From assembly GCA_902489445.1 (NCBI GenBank), contig CABTZX010000003.1, forward strand, positions 1-64,000: DNA of 64,000 nt. The letters are read 5' to 3'. Shown here piece after piece: positions 17,782 to 27,834 of this stretch. The translations under genes were made by a program, and so were the position numbers. Below the pieces are notes generated by a model that was not told where the DNA came from, did not search any database, and saw only the letters and a program-made list of their open reading frames with translations. Each line of letters opens with the position of its first letter. Position 1 is the stretch's first letter. The stretch comes from an uncultured Bacteroidales bacterium (GTDB lineage Bacteria > Bacteroidota > Bacteroidia > Bacteroidales > Porphyromonadaceae).

Positions 17782-17849
17782 CTATCAACTTTAGTTATGA
17801 CAGGAAAAAGAGAATAGATCTTTATCGTACTGATTAGATAGCAAACAAA

Positions 17850-19883
17850 ATGTCCTTGGGATACAATAACAATAAAAACAACAAGAACTTGTCGCCTAAA
17901 CAGAAGGTTCCCTTTAATCCGTTTTGGATTTACCTCATCATAGGAGTAACCCTTTTGGGCTTTTTGTTCATTAAACCGTCGAAAGCGCAAAAGGAGCTTA
18001 GCTGGAACGAATTCAAAACCTACGCAGCGAGCGATGCCTTTTCCAAAATAACGGTGGATAGGCAAACCCTTACCGCTGTGGGTGAAGTGGCAGATAATAA
18101 GCTCAGCGAAGTATTCAGCCGGCAGGAATTACGCCGATTTGAGAATACTACGCCGGGAAACCGAAGTACCTCCTACGAGGTTACTACCCAAATTCCTTCC
18201 GTGGATCGCTTTAGCGAATTTACGGATACACAAGCCATTTCCGCGGAAATAGTATACGCAGCGCGCAGTTTCCCCTGGGGTTCCATTCTGCTCAACACGA
18301 TTCCTTTCGTCCTTCTGATCTTCTTCTGGATCTATCTGATGCGTCGGATGAGCGCACAGGGCGGTAAGGGCGGCGGCGGAATATTCTCCGTTGGCAAAAG
18401 CAAAGCAAAGCTATTTGACCGCACCAAGGTTAATGTAACGTTCAAGGATGTGGCGGGCTTGAACGAAGCGAAGCAGGAAGTAAAGGAAATTGTGGACTTT
18501 TTGCGCGAACCGGAGCAGTTCACCCGTTTGGGCGGTAAGATTCCCAAGGGCGCTCTGCTGGTAGGGCCTCCCGGAACGGGTAAAACGCTCATCGCAAAAG
18601 CTGTGGCCGGCGAGGCGCATGTACCCTTCTTTTCCATGTCCGGTAGCGACTTTGTGGAAATGTTCGTAGGCGTGGGTGCCAGCCGTGTACGGGATCTCTT
18701 TACCCAAGCGAAGGAAAAAGCGCCCTGCATCGTCTTTATAGATGAAATTGATGCTGTAGGGCGAGCACGTGGCAAAAATGCCAATTTGGGCGGAAACGAT
18801 GAGCGCGAAAGCACGCTCAATCAGCTACTAACCGAAATGGACGGCTTTGATTCAAACAGCGGTGTTATCGTTATGGCGGCAACCAACCGTGTGGATGTGC
18901 TGGATAGTGCCCTATTGCGCGCCGGCAGGTTCGATAGGCAAATCAGCGTCGATCTACCCGATATCAACGATCGTAAGGAAATTTTCAACGTACATATGAA
19001 GGGGCTCAAATTAAACCCCGATGTGGATGTTGAGCTTCTTGCCCGTCAAACGCCCGGATTCTCCGGTGCGGATATCGCAAACATCTGTAACGAAGCGGCG
19101 TTAATTGCGGCGCGCGGTAAAAAGCAATCCATTGATCGCGAGGACTTCAATAACGCCATCGACCGAATTATTGGCGGTTTGGAGAAAAAGAACCGCATCA
19201 CTACGCAGGAAGAGCGCTCCAGTATTGCCATTCACGAAGCCGGCCACGCCACCGTAAGCTGGAAAACGCGCTACGGAAGTCCGCTTGTTAAGGTAACCAT
19301 TGTACCGCGCGGCAAAGCATTAGGTGCCGCTTGGTATATGCCCGAAGAGCGACAAATCACGCACGAACAGGTACTACTGGACGAAATGTGTAGTCTTTTG
19401 GGCGGACGCGCCGCCGAGACGCTCTTCCTCGGAAGAATGTCTACCGGAGCCGCCAACGACCTTGAGCGGGTAACCAAACTGGCAAGAGCTATGGTTTCCT
19501 ACTATGGAATGAGCGACAAGTTGCCCAATGTCAATTATTTTGACCCTCAGGACGAGTACGGATTTAGCAAACCCTACAGCGAAAAAACCGGTGAACTGAT
19601 TGATGCTGAGGTACTCCGCATCATTGATGAACAGTTTGAACGCGCGAAAAACATCCTGAAAGAAAACGAAGAGGGACATCACAAAATCGCGTCGCTTCTG
19701 CTTGAAAAAGAGGTAATCTACACGGAAGATGTAGAAAACATCCTTGGCAAGCGCCCATGGGAATCCCGCACCGACGAATTGGCACGCGAGGATGCCGAGC
19801 AAAAGGAGAAAGAGAACCAAAAAGAGGAGGAGGAAAAACGTCCAACGCCACCGCCTCTTGATCCCAACCGATCCGCTGTTTGA
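17850..19883 (+). CDS. ftsH: ATP-dependent membrane protease FtsH
   Basis: Membrane-anchored AAA+ zinc protease that degrades unassembled or damaged membrane proteins, 677 aa. TM1 is at about 30-48, a periplasmic domain follows, then TM2 at about 148-168. The AAA module has Walker A GPPGTGKT (about 239-246), Walker [12 protein letters not shown] and the SRH arginines. The protease zinc motif HEAGH lies near residue 462. The C-terminal 35 residues are a Glu/Lys-rich tail. cdsA follows in a TGATG stop-start overlap. Confidence 0.97.
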   Translation: MSLGYNNNKNNKNLSPKQKVPFNPFWIYLIIGVTLLGFLFIKPSKAQKELSWNEFKTYAASDAFSKITVDRQTLTAVGEVADNKLSEVFSRQELRRFENTTPGNRSTSYEVTTQIPSVDRFSEFTDTQAISAEIVYAARSFPWGSILLNTIPFVLLIFFWIYLMRRMSAQGGKGGGGIFSVGKSKAKLFDRTKVNVTFKDVAGLNEAKQEVKEIVDFLREPEQFTRLGGKIPKGALLVGPPGTGKTLIAKAVAGEAHVPFFSMSGSDFVEMFVGVGASRVRDLFTQAKEKAPCIVFIDEIDAVGRARGKNANLGGNDERESTLNQLLTEMDGFDSNSGVIVMAATNRVDVLDSALLRAGRFDRQISVDLPDINDRKEIFNVHMKGLKLNPDVDVELLARQTPGFSGADIANICNEAALIAARGKKQSIDREDFNNAIDRIIGGLEKKNRITTQEERSSIAIHEAGHATVSWKTRYGSPLVKVTIVPRGKALGAAWYMPEERQITHEQVLLDEMCSLLGGRAAETLFLGRMSTGAANDLERVTKLARAMVSYYGMSDKLPNVNYFDPQDEYGFSKPYSEKTGELIDAEVLRIIDEQFERAKNILKENEEGHHKIASLLLEKEVIYTEDVENILGKRPWESRTDELAREDAEQKEKENQKEEEEKRPTPPPLDPNRSAV

Positions 19884-20740
19884 TGCACTTAGGGAAGAAC
19901 TTTTGGGTGCGCGTAGTATCGGGAGCCGTTTATGTGCTTCTGATACTATTGCCGTTCTTTCTTGCTTGCGAATGGCTTTTCGGCGTCATTTTTGCCTTTT
20001 TCTTCCTTGCTTCCGTTATTGAGCTCAATAGGCTTACCCGAGTAAACCGCACCCGTCCGCTCCGCACTACACTGGATGCGCTCTTTGCCGTATGGATGCT
20101 TTGGAGCGGAATGTTGGTGGCAAAGGGGCAATTTATCCCTGAAGTTGCCTTTCCGCTACTCATTTTTCTGATGTACACGCTACTCAGAAGCCTCTTTTCC
20201 GACCATCATAAGGAACTGCTCAATATCGGCAATTCCTTGCTGGCACTAACCTATATCGGCCTTCCTGCATTCCTTACCGCACTGACCGTCTATTGCCCTC
20301 GCCCATCGGGAGGGGTACTTTTCTGTGGCGATCGGCTCATTGCGCTATTTCTGATCGTATGGATTTCCGATTCTGCCGCCTATTTAGTTGGATCCCTGGT
20401 AGGCAAACGACCGCTTTGGATTGAAGTTTCGCCGCACAAAACCGTTGAAGGGCTGTGCGGAGGCTTAGGCTGTGCGGCTATTGTTGCCTGCTTTTTCCCG
20501 CTTCTCTTCCCCCATACCTTTGCGGCGTATCATTGGTTCACCCTCGCATTATACGGACTAATCGTAGCTGCCGCCGGTGTTCTCGGCGATCTGTTCCAAT
20601 CGATGCTCAAAAGGCGTGCCGGAGTTAAAGATGCCGGAAACATCATTCCCGGGCACGGAGGTATTCTCGATCGCCTTGATAGCTATCTTTTTGCCCTGCC
20701 CGCTGCCTACGCGCTGCACCTCCTCGCCACCACCCTCTAA
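19883..20740 (+). CDS. cdsA: Phosphatidate cytidylyltransferase CdsA
   Basis: Integral membrane enzyme making CDP-diacylglycerol, the precursor of bacterial phospholipids. It is 285 aa with about seven to eight hydrophobic segments. The CDP-alcohol signature region is GDLFQSMLKRRAGVKDAG followed by PGHGGILDRLDS at the C-terminus. The ATG at 19883 overlaps the ftsH stop by one base; a TTG one codon earlier is possible. Coupling to ftsH suggests joint membrane homeostasis, which is inference. Confidence 0.95.
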   Translation: MHLGKNFWVRVVSGAVYVLLILLPFFLACEWLFGVIFAFFFLASVIELNRLTRVNRTRPLRTTLDALFAVWMLWSGMLVAKGQFIPEVAFPLLIFLMYTLLRSLFSDHHKELLNIGNSLLALTYIGLPAFLTALTVYCPRPSGGVLFCGDRLIALFLIVWISDSAAYLVGSLVGKRPLWIEVSPHKTVEGLCGGLGCAAIVACFFPLLFPHTFAAYHWFTLALYGLIVAAAGVLGDLFQSMLKRRAGVKDAGNIIPGHGGILDRLDSYLFALPAAYALHLLATTL

Positions 20741-20792
20741 TCCCCCCTCTTTTATATGCCCCCAAACGTAGGGGTTCAACGCTCCAATTCCT

Positions 20793-20918
20793 CTATTGAA
20801 GCGACTTTTCCACACCAACTTCTCCGATAGGATCTTTGTATGTTTTTTCTCCAAAGAGACCTATTTCATATCCGTTTTCACCTATACGACCCCCAAAATT
20901 GCCTTTCCGATTCGATTG
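20793..20918 (-). pseudogene. Possible gene remnant (41 codons, no start)
   Basis: An open stretch between two stops on the minus strand reads as a Gly/Glu-rich peptide (for example GRIGENGYEIGLFGEKT, then DPIGEVGVEKSLQ, then stop) and has no start codon. It looks more like coding sequence than the surrounding DNA and could be the last piece of a decayed gene. I do not recognise the family. It lies in the 489-bp gap between cdsA and ribD, whose remainder holds array A3 and nothing else I can name. Confidence 0.3.
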
Positions 20919-21047
20919 CTATTGCATAGCTGTTCCGTGAAATGATTATAATCATTAATTGGCGTTCCCCGGCTCTCAATGTTTCTTCGCGGAGCTCTAT
21001 TTCTGTGGCTGTTATACCTCTGCACGAGGCGGTTATACCATTGCGTT

Positions 21048-21131
21048 AAAAGGTATATACGTTTCAGGTGATAGGTATATAAGTTTCGAATGAAAGGTAT
21101 ATACGTTTCGCGTGAGAGGCATATACCTTTC
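21048..21131. repeat. Class A palindrome array A3 (4 units, 22-bp pitch)
   Basis: Cores at 21052, 21074, 21096 and 21118. Degenerate units continue in near phase upstream (GTTATACC at 21011 and 21032) and downstream (CGTATAGCGA at 21140), so the array looks partly eroded at both ends. It lies between convergent genes. Confidence 0.93.
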
Positions 21132-21229
21132 GTGCTGACCGTATAGCGAACCACTCGGCAGGATGCAACCCGAGCGAAAGATCAGTCGGGATGCCCTTTG
21201 GAGAACAAGGGATAGTGGATTAAGAGGGG

Positions 21230-22321
21230 TTAGGAGAGACGGGGCGCTGGGATGCCGCTGTGCAAGAGGATCGGGGATACTTCGCGGTCAATGGTATCGT
21301 ACAAGCCGCTATCAACAAAGGATTGCAGCGTAGTGGCTCCCCCCTCAACCAAAAGCGAACGGATACCCTCGGCGTAGAGCAAACGCAGCAAGTAGGGAAT
21401 TTGTGCGGCAAGTTGCTTTCGCCTCTCCGAAACGCCTTCTGTTCGGCTTGCCTTCGGCTCAGGAAGAGTAGCTTCGTCCGGTCCCGTTTTCACGGGAATA
21501 TGCTTGCGAATCAGGGATACGTGTGGAGGAAGGTTGGTTGGTTCGAGCGCATCGGCATCACACACAATGCGGACCGGCACGGAGCTATCCTTCCAAAGAC
21601 GACACGGCTCGCCAAGCGTGCTTAGTTGACTATCCAAAACGATGCGAACGGGGCTCTTGCCCCACCAGAGGCGATTGGTGAGCAGTGGGTTATCCGCAAG
21701 GAGTGTTTGCCTGCCTATCAGTATGGCATCATGTAGGTGGCGAAGCCGATGTACGTGTCGTTCGCGCAACGGATCGCTAAAGCGGATAGGCTTATCTGTG
21801 GGTGCGTTACGCAACGCATCGATGTATCCATCAGCACTTTGCGCCCATTTGAGCGTTATAAAGGGGCGTTGCTTTTCCACATTGGTAAGAAAGACGCGAT
21901 TTAGGCTTCGCGCTTCCGCTTCCAATATGCCAATCGTCACCTCAATCCCTGCCTCTTTGAGCTTTCGGATACCACGCCCCGCCACTTGCGGGAAGGGATC
22001 CTCCATCGCAATGACCACTCTTCGGAATCCTTTTTGTACCAACATATCAGCGCACGGTGGCGTTTTGCCGTAATGCGAGCAAGGTTCCAGCGATACGTAT
22101 AGGGTTGCTTCGGGCAAAAGGGCTACATCTTGCGGCTTAACCGAGCGAACCGCCTCCACTTCAGCGTGCGGCATGCCGGCGCAATGGTGGTACCCCTCGC
22201 CAATGATACGGTGATGATGCACAATTACGGCTCCCACCAACGGATTGGGGGCAGTAAAGCCTTCAGCCATCTGCGCCAGTTCAATGGCTCGGCGCATATA
22301 CAGTTCGTCGGAATTGATCAT
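21230..22321 (-). CDS. ribD: Bifunctional riboflavin deaminase/reductase RibD
   Basis: Performs the second and third steps of riboflavin synthesis: deamination of the pyrimidine and reduction of the ribose side chain. It is 363 aa. The N-terminal deaminase domain carries the zinc ligands HAE and PCSHYGKTPPC; a C-terminal reductase domain (from about residue 150, ITLKWAQSADG) ends with a LLVEGG motif. It is the last gene of the NAD kinase/transglutaminase run and overlaps the preceding gene by 4 bp. Confidence 0.95.
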   Translation of the reverse strand: MINSDELYMRRAIELAQMAEGFTAPNPLVGAVIVHHHRIIGEGYHHCAGMPHAEVEAVRSVKPQDVALLPEATLYVSLEPCSHYGKTPPCADMLVQKGFRRVVIAMEDPFPQVAGRGIRKLKEAGIEVTIGILEAEARSLNRVFLTNVEKQRPFITLKWAQSADGYIDALRNAPTDKPIRFSDPLRERHVHRLRHLHDAILIGRQTLLADNPLLTNRLWWGKSPVRIVLDSQLSTLGEPCRLWKDSSVPVRIVCDADALEPTNLPPHVSLIRKHIPVKTGPDEATLPEPKASRTEGVSERRKQLAAQIPYLLRLLYAEGIRSLLVEGGATTLQSFVDSGLYDTIDREVSPILLHSGIPAPRLS

Positions 22322-24993
22322 AATTTAGGAAATAAAGATACCATCTCTTCGCCTGTGGAGATGTGATAGCCGGTGCGGTAATACACGATTCTGCCGAACG
22401 AATCGGCAATGGCAATTACGGGATACTCGCTACCTTTATCCGCAACGGCGGTACGCAACATTTTTTCAATAACAGCCTTCTGATCGGTTCCAAAGCTGCG
22501 GTTATCGGGCAATTGGGGATAATCGCTTTCGCGGAAGGCTTTGGCATCGCGCTCCGAAGGGAAAAGAAAGAGAAAAGGACGCGCCCAAGCGGTCATTTGC
22601 GCCTTAACTTTCTCGATATCATTCAGTAGATGCCGAGTGGGTTCCGTGCCCGGTTTGAGCAGCGCCAATACAAAATAACCGCGCCCGACGCTACTAATCA
22701 GCGACTTATCGGTACCGTTTGCCGTTCGATAATGCTTTTCGCAATCCATATTGCCTATAACGCTCAGTTCGTTGCTATCCTGCGGTAAAAGAAGCGGCAC
22801 GGATGTTTCGGCACCGGGGTTAATCACAAATGGCGCAATTCGCACTACTACGGCTCCGCTCGCCATACGGGTTCCGCTCGTTAAGAGCCACATTCCGCAC
22901 GGCAATGCCTGATTTTCTCCACCACCAAATAGGTTCGAAAACGAAGATTCCTCCGATTCGGGATAATAAAGGGTTGCAGGAAAAGGACGATTCTTGTGGA
23001 GCGCAGCTACAGAAAAACGGCTGTAATAGCGGATACTTTCCTCGGGTTCGCGCCCTTGATAGCGTAGTGAGAGAACGCCCGTCTCTAAGGAGCGCGGATC
23101 GGTATCTACTTCAAACGGAGCCGGTTGGAAGCCTTCTTGCTGGGAAAGGGCAATTTCCGCATTGCCGGTAAGCGGATTGATGCGCGCGGCATAGCCCACG
23201 GTGCGCGCTATTGCTACATAAACGAGCCGCATACTACGCAAATCCGTTTTGCCGTAACGGAGTACCGCGGCAGGCGAAATATAGGTTTCTGTGGTGTTAT
23301 CGCCGTCTATGCGCTGAAAGTTACATACATATTCGGAGAGCACGTTGGGATTTTTCCGAAATCGCGCCAATGTGCTTTCGTCAATATACCGAGTTACGGC
23401 AGCATACCAATCGGTGAGCGGCTCGGCAGCAATACGCGGATTGAAGCGATACCGAAGTTGTTCCGGCAAAACATCCGGTGGAATGCGGGGAACCCATTGG
23501 GAAAGCAGTGCGGTATCCATATCGGTAGCATCTTTTTCGCTCATAACGGATAAAAGGCGTAAGCCCATCGCCTGTAACTTAGGATGCGCGTTACACCACG
23601 CTAATAGCGACCTTCCGTTACCGCGTGCCATTGTGATGATACGACTTAACCGATCCCGATCGGCATTAATACCGGTGGCAATGCGGAGAATATCGCTATT
23701 TTTGGGGAAAGTTGCCTCATAGGCAGTACGAATGCTATCATCGTAAGCGAGCCGTCGGGCAAGAGTTCGGGATTGCGCCTCCGTAAGTGCCGGCAGAAGC
23801 GTTGCAACGTCCGGAGGCGGAACAAGCTTCATTTGCTCTGGGAATCGGAGCTTTCCGTAAGGTTCTAAGCGTATTTCCAACGGATTTAGTGCATCGGCAC
23901 GCGCTATGGCATAGCCGCAACTATCGTTACGCCATGCCCAAACGAGCATATCTCCCTTTCCTGTAGTCAAATTGCACCTACCTTGTGCATCGGTACGAAT
24001 CAGAGAAACCGGGAAAAACTCCGCATAATTATATACGGTAAAAGCTACCGATGCGCCTTCGGCAGGCATTCCGCCGGCTGATACGTATACATCTATTTGC
24101 TGTGTGGAGGCATAAGTTGGGGTGCAATTCACCTCGGTATAGTTGTTCGTTTCCGTAATAATTTGACCATCTGTAGGTACGTAGTGCCCAAACACTTTAG
24201 TGTGTACGAGCATTGCACGTGATGCGGCACGGTTAAACCAAGCACGATCCAAGGCTACATCAGGCTCGCATCCGCCCATAAAACGCCATTTCCCCCTGAT
24301 ATATACCTCCACCCAGGCGTGATTATCATCCGTATGCGCCCATCGCGGCGTATAAACTTGCCGAGCCGGTATGCCCACTGCGCGCAAAGCTGCTACCGTA
24401 AAGGTGGATTGCTCCCCACAACGCCCCAAAGCATTCCGCATTGTGGCTAAGGGAGATCGGGTGCGTTCATCGCTCGGTGCATAGGTTACTTTTGATCGGC
24501 ACCAATGATTGACCTCAAGAGCAGCCTGCTCTATATCCATTTTGCTAACCCGATCTTTCAATTCGGCATAAAAAAGCGATCGGGAAGTATCCAATTGTTC
24601 GTTATTTACGCGCTCCGGTAGCACAAAGTGCAGAAACATCTCCTCGCTTACCTCCTTACCCCAAGGCATCTCCCTGCGTGCTTTTAGCGCGATACGAATG
24701 CTATTGAGGTAAAAGCTCAGCGGATAGTTCCACGCATCGCAGGCCGGCATATAAGCATACAAAAAGCGTAATGCATCATACTCAGCCGGAGAAAGCCGCT
24801 CCGCACTATTCAATTGCGCCCGAAACCGCTCCATTCCGTTGTGCGCTTCCATATGTTCCACGCTATCCAAAGCGGCAAGCGTAGTACGATTATGGATAAG
24901 TTTCCCCTCCGCACCGCACGTTATGGGGAGCAGTAGCACAAGAATCAGCCACAACGTAGCTATTTTCCCCTTTAACGCAGGTTCTTTCCCCAT
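22318..24993 (-). CDS. Large exported transglutaminase-like protein with thioredoxin-like C-terminus
   Basis: The product is 891 aa with an N-terminal signal peptide (core TLWLILVLLLPITCG). The transglutaminase core lies at about 165-260, with catalytic Cys in GRCGEQSTF, His in DDNHAWVEVY and an acidic residue in GCEPD. An Ig-like carboxypeptidase-regulatory type segment follows (about 300-360). The last 150 residues look thioredoxin-like but have no CxxC. Such proteins are common in Bacteroidales and the true function is unknown. Its start overlaps the 3' end of the NAD kinase gene by 22 bp. Confidence 0.8.
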   Translation of the reverse strand: MGKEPALKGKIATLWLILVLLLPITCGAEGKLIHNRTTLAALDSVEHMEAHNGMERFRAQLNSAERLSPAEYDALRFLYAYMPACDAWNYPLSFYLNSIRIALKARREMPWGKEVSEEMFLHFVLPERVNNEQLDTSRSLFYAELKDRVSKMDIEQAALEVNHWCRSKVTYAPSDERTRSPLATMRNALGRCGEQSTFTVAALRAVGIPARQVYTPRWAHTDDNHAWVEVYIRGKWRFMGGCEPDVALDRAWFNRAASRAMLVHTKVFGHYVPTDGQIITETNNYTEVNCTPTYASTQQIDVYVSAGGMPAEGASVAFTVYNYAEFFPVSLIRTDAQGRCNLTTGKGDMLVWAWRNDSCGYAIARADALNPLEIRLEPYGKLRFPEQMKLVPPPDVATLLPALTEAQSRTLARRLAYDDSIRTAYEATFPKNSDILRIATGINADRDRLSRIITMARGNGRSLLAWCNAHPKLQAMGLRLLSVMSEKDATDMDTALLSQWVPRIPPDVLPEQLRYRFNPRIAAEPLTDWYAAVTRYIDESTLARFRKNPNVLSEYVCNFQRIDGDNTTETYISPAAVLRYGKTDLRSMRLVYVAIARTVGYAARINPLTGNAEIALSQQEGFQPAPFEVDTDPRSLETGVLSLRYQGREPEESIRYYSRFSVAALHKNRPFPATLYYPESEESSFSNLFGGGENQALPCGMWLLTSGTRMASGAVVVRIAPFVINPGAETSVPLLLPQDSNELSVIGNMDCEKHYRTANGTDKSLISSVGRGYFVLALLKPGTEPTRHLLNDIEKVKAQMTAWARPFLFLFPSERDAKAFRESDYPQLPDNRSFGTDQKAVIEKMLRTAVADKGSEYPVIAIADSFGRIVYYRTGYHISTGEEMVSLFPKL

Positions 24994-25835
24994 AACAGCT
25001 TATTGCGAATAGTTTCAGAGAACGGATGACTGCTGAGCCTTATTATCTTCAGTTTTTGAGTATGTTTCCTGATTGTGAGCGGCGTATCGGTAGTAAAAAC
25101 CGACATTACACCGTCAACCGCCGCCATATAAGTAGAACTTCGTGATTTTATACGGAGACGAATGGTTACATCGTCCGGTACCACTATTGGGCGCATATTA
25201 AGGCTGTGCGGCGCGATTGGCGTAAGTACCACAACGGGACACCGAGGATATACGATAGGGCCACCCACGCTGAGCGAATAAGCCGTAGAGCCGCTCGGCG
25301 TAGCGATTATTAAGCCGTCGGCATTATAATCTCCCAAATAATGATCATCTATATTCGTTTGAATGCTGATCATCGAACCGGTTTCCCGCTTCTGTACAGC
25401 GATTTCGTTCAATGCGGTTGTAAAAAAGGCACCTCCGTCGGTCACTTCCAGCAAATTACGCTCTTCGATGCTGGGGTTATCTACCAAAAGTCGATCGATA
25501 TAACGGATAGCTTCGTCGCAGTTGCTATCGGTCAAAAAGCCCAAATGACCGCTATTGACCGTTAAAACAGGCACATCGAGCGAGGGTAAGCGATGTACGC
25601 TACGCAGCAAAGTGCCGTCCCCGCCAAAGCAAACCACATAATCAGCAGTAGCCGGCACCATACCGGTGAAGGAATTCAGCTCACGCAGTAGCTCACCGGA
25701 AGCGAGCAATTTGCTCAAAAGCTCCTCGTCTACAACGATATCCACATCAGCTTCCGCCAGAAGACCGATAAAGCGTATAACCTTTTCCACGTGCTCCGCT
25801 GAAGGAGCCAAGCCTAAAAGTGCCGCCTGCCTCAT
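24972..25835 (-). CDS. nadK: NAD kinase
   Basis: Phosphorylates NAD to NADP. It is 287 aa, with the signature [11 protein letters not shown], then [10 protein letters not shown], a Gly-rich [16 protein letters not shown] and VDG near the C-terminus. It is the first gene of a three-gene minus-strand run with a transglutaminase-like gene and ribD. It is divergent from pdxJ with only 63 bp between start codons, so their promoters overlap or share this space. Confidence 0.95.
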   Translation of the reverse strand: MRQAALLGLAPSAEHVEKVIRFIGLLAEADVDIVVDEELLSKLLASGELLRELNSFTGMVPATADYVVCFGGDGTLLRSVHRLPSLDVPVLTVNSGHLGFLTDSNCDEAIRYIDRLLVDNPSIEERNLLEVTDGGAFFTTALNEIAVQKRETGSMISIQTNIDDHYLGDYNADGLIIATPSGSTAYSLSVGGPIVYPRCPVVVLTPIAPHSLNMRPIVVPDDVTIRLRIKSRSSTYMAAVDGVMSVFTTDTPLTIRKHTQKLKIIRLSSHPFSETIRNKLLWGKNLR

Positions 25836-25841
25836 AGTTCC

Positions 25842-25872
25842 TTTGTTCTCTACGCCTTTTTGTCTATATTTG
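25842..25872 (+). promoter_or_regulatory. Bacteroidetes-type promoter of pdxJ
   Basis: TTTG at 25842-25845, a 19-bp spacer, and TATATTTG at 25865-25872 give a full match to the -33/-7 consensus. Transcription would start near 25879, about 20 nt before the pdxJ ATG. Confidence 0.75.
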
Positions 25873-25898
25873 TCTTCGGCAAAGATACAAATAAAGAG

Positions 25899-26618
25899 AT
25901 GACAAAACTAAGCGTAAACATCAATAAAATAGCCACTCTGCGCAATGCCCGCGGCGGCAATATGCCCAATGTTCTTCAAACGGCGCTGGATTGTGAGCGT
26001 TTCGGTGCGCAAGGAATTACCGTGCATCCACGCCCCGATGAGCGGCATATTACCTATCGCGACGTGCACGAGCTTAAGCAGGCGGTGACAACGGAATTTA
26101 ATATTGAGGGCAATCCGATACCCCGATTTGTGGATCTGGTTACCGAAGTGAAGCCCACGCAGGTGACCCTCGTGCCGGATGCTGCCGATGCGCTCACCAG
26201 CGATGCCGGTTGGGACGTAAAGCCGAATATGGATTTTCTCAAAAAAGTGGTTGCGCGCTTCAATGCCGAAGGTATAAGAGTTTCCATTTTTGTGGGAACC
26301 GATCTCGAGAATATTGCCTATGCTGCGGAAACCGGCTGCCAACGTGTTGAGCTGTACACAGAGCCGTATGCTCGTGCCTATGAGCAAGGTACGCAGGAAA
26401 AGGTGGTAAAATCGTTCCTCGCTGCAGCTGAAAAAGCGCGCGAAGTAGGGCTCGAAGTAAACGCCGGTCACGATCTCAATCTGCTCAACCTATCCTACTT
26501 CTCCGCAACGATTCCTTTCCTTGCCGAAGTATCTATCGGTCACGCACTTATTTGCGATGCGCTCTACCTCGGATTGGAACAGACCATTCGCCGCTACCGG
26601 CACTGCTTGCAGCGTTAA
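25899..26618 (+). CDS. pdxJ: Pyridoxine 5'-phosphate synthase PdxJ
   Basis: Condenses 1-deoxyxylulose 5-phosphate with aminoacetone phosphate to give pyridoxine phosphate. From the ATG at 25899 it is 239 aa, the usual size. Hallmarks: [17 protein letters not shown] at the start, [10 protein letters not shown], and the C-terminal [13 protein letters not shown]. An ATG at 25860 lies upstream of the promoter -7 box and is excluded by it. A DJ-1 family gene follows 39 bp later. Confidence 0.96.
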   Translation: MTKLSVNINKIATLRNARGGNMPNVLQTALDCERFGAQGITVHPRPDERHITYRDVHELKQAVTTEFNIEGNPIPRFVDLVTEVKPTQVTLVPDAADALTSDAGWDVKPNMDFLKKVVARFNAEGIRVSIFVGTDLENIAYAAETGCQRVELYTEPYARAYEQGTQEKVVKSFLAAAEKAREVGLEVNAGHDLNLLNLSYFSATIPFLAEVSIGHALICDALYLGLEQTIRRYRHCLQR

Positions 26619-26657
26619 TCGAACAATAAAAACAATACATAAAAGCATCGAATTGAA

Positions 26658-27233
26658 ATGAAAACAGTATGGATTCTTTTGGCGGAAGGCTTTGAGGAAG
26701 TTGAAGCCCTTGCCCCGCTTGACCTTTTGCGCCGTGGCGGCGTTCAGGTAGATACCGTCTCCATTACGGGCAAAAAGGAGGTAAAAGGCGCACACAACGT
26801 AGTACTTGAAGCCGATTACAGCGTTCGCAAACTGAACGGGAATAATCTGCCCGATATGGTGGTATTACCCGGCGGACTGTCCGGAGCAACCAATTTGCAT
26901 AATTCGGATGAGGTGCGCACGCTATTGCACCGGATGCGCAAGAACAATTGCCATATAGCCGCCATCTGCGCCTCACCGGCATTCGTATTGGCTCCGGAGG
27001 GCTTGCTCGCCGGTTACAAGGCAACCTGCTACCCGATGCCTGAAGAAAAGCTGCTGACCGAACACGGCGCTACGCACGTAACCGATGGCGTTGTGGTGGA
27101 TCGCAAGCTTGTTACCGGCAGAGGACCCGCGTACGCTATTGACTTCGGACGGACTCTGTTAGAGCAATTAGTGGGTGCTGCTCAGGCAAAAGATGTTGCC
27201 GACGGCTTCCTCCTCACCGAACGAAATTGCTAA
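26658..27233 (+). CDS. DJ-1/PfpI family protein (YajL-like)
   Basis: A 191-aa cytoplasmic protein of the DJ-1/ThiJ/PfpI superfamily. The start VWILLAEGFEEVEALAPLD, the loop VVLPGG, and the reactive Cys in the nucleophile elbow AAICASP match YajL/DJ-1 members. Proposed roles for the family include protein and nucleotide deglycation and oxidative stress protection, and these are debated. It follows pdxJ on the same strand. Confidence 0.88.
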   Translation: MKTVWILLAEGFEEVEALAPLDLLRRGGVQVDTVSITGKKEVKGAHNVVLEADYSVRKLNGNNLPDMVVLPGGLSGATNLHNSDEVRTLLHRMRKNNCHIAAICASPAFVLAPEGLLAGYKATCYPMPEEKLLTEHGATHVTDGVVVDRKLVTGRGPAYAIDFGRTLLEQLVGAAQAKDVADGFLLTERNC

Positions 27234-27296
27234 ACGGATAGGCGACTAATGATAGGTGGATAGGGCGGAGCCACAACCGCTCCGAACCATCCGCTC

Positions 27297-27402
27297 AATA
27301 GAGATATACCTCCCAAGTGAAACGTATATAGGTTTCGCATGGGAGGTATATAGGTTTCGGATGAAAGGTATATACGTATCGCTCGAAAGGTATATACCTT
27401 TC
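27297..27402. repeat. Class A palindrome array A4 (5 units, 22-bp pitch)
   Basis: Five cores at 27301, 27323, 27345, 27367 and 27389. This is the only class A block in the window with five clear units. It lies between the 3' ends of the DJ-1 gene and rnpB. Confidence 0.93.
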
Positions 27403-27434
27403 AACTTACCACTGCGGTGCGGAGCAACGAAGGA

Positions 27435-27805
27435 GATAGTAGAGCTGTAAGCCGGGTTCTGTAGCGCTAATGCGCCGTCTGCCATTTATCTGCGTGGCGC
27501 GTCACCGCGTCACTTTAGCAATCTACCCCCCGGCATCGGACGGGTCGCCCTAAAATAGCCGGTATACATGATCTTGCAACCCATTGGTGGTACGGCAGTC
27601 TGTGTTACCACAGGCTCCGGTGGGCTCTTACCCCGCCTTTTCACCCTTGCTTCCAATAGGGAACACGTCCCTTACGAAGCGGTTATTCTCTGTTACCTAC
27701 CCAACGGCTCACGCCGTCTTCCCGTTAGGAAGTATGGTACCCTATGTTGCCCGGACTTTCCTCCCCCACACTGAGCGTGTGACAGCGGCAGACCGCTCTA
27801 CTATC
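27435..27805 (-). ncRNA. rnpB: RNase P RNA (bacterial type A)
   Basis: On the minus strand the RNA starts with an 11-bp P1 helix (27795-27805 pairs perfectly with 27435-27445). Conserved region I, GAGGAAAGTCCGGGC, lies near the 5' end, and the 3' end carries the typical ACCCGGCTTA before the closing P1 strand. It is about 371 nt long, normal for type A. It catalyses 5' maturation of tRNA precursors. It lies just downstream of mrp on the same strand; I saw no separate promoter. Confidence 0.93.
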
Positions 27806-27834
27806 CTATCCATCCGTTCACGCGAAGAAGCCCG

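Noticed and set aside
20882..21154. 90-codon minus-strand open frame between cdsA and ribD
   Set aside because: It runs through array A3 and has no protein-like composition; array sequence creates similar open frames at most other blocks.
25860..25898. Earlier ATG for pdxJ
   Set aside because: It precedes the TATATTTG promoter box and adds residues absent from the family.
27246..27485. Open frames across array A4 and the rnpB 3' end
   Set aside because: They are translations of the palindrome array and of RNase P RNA.
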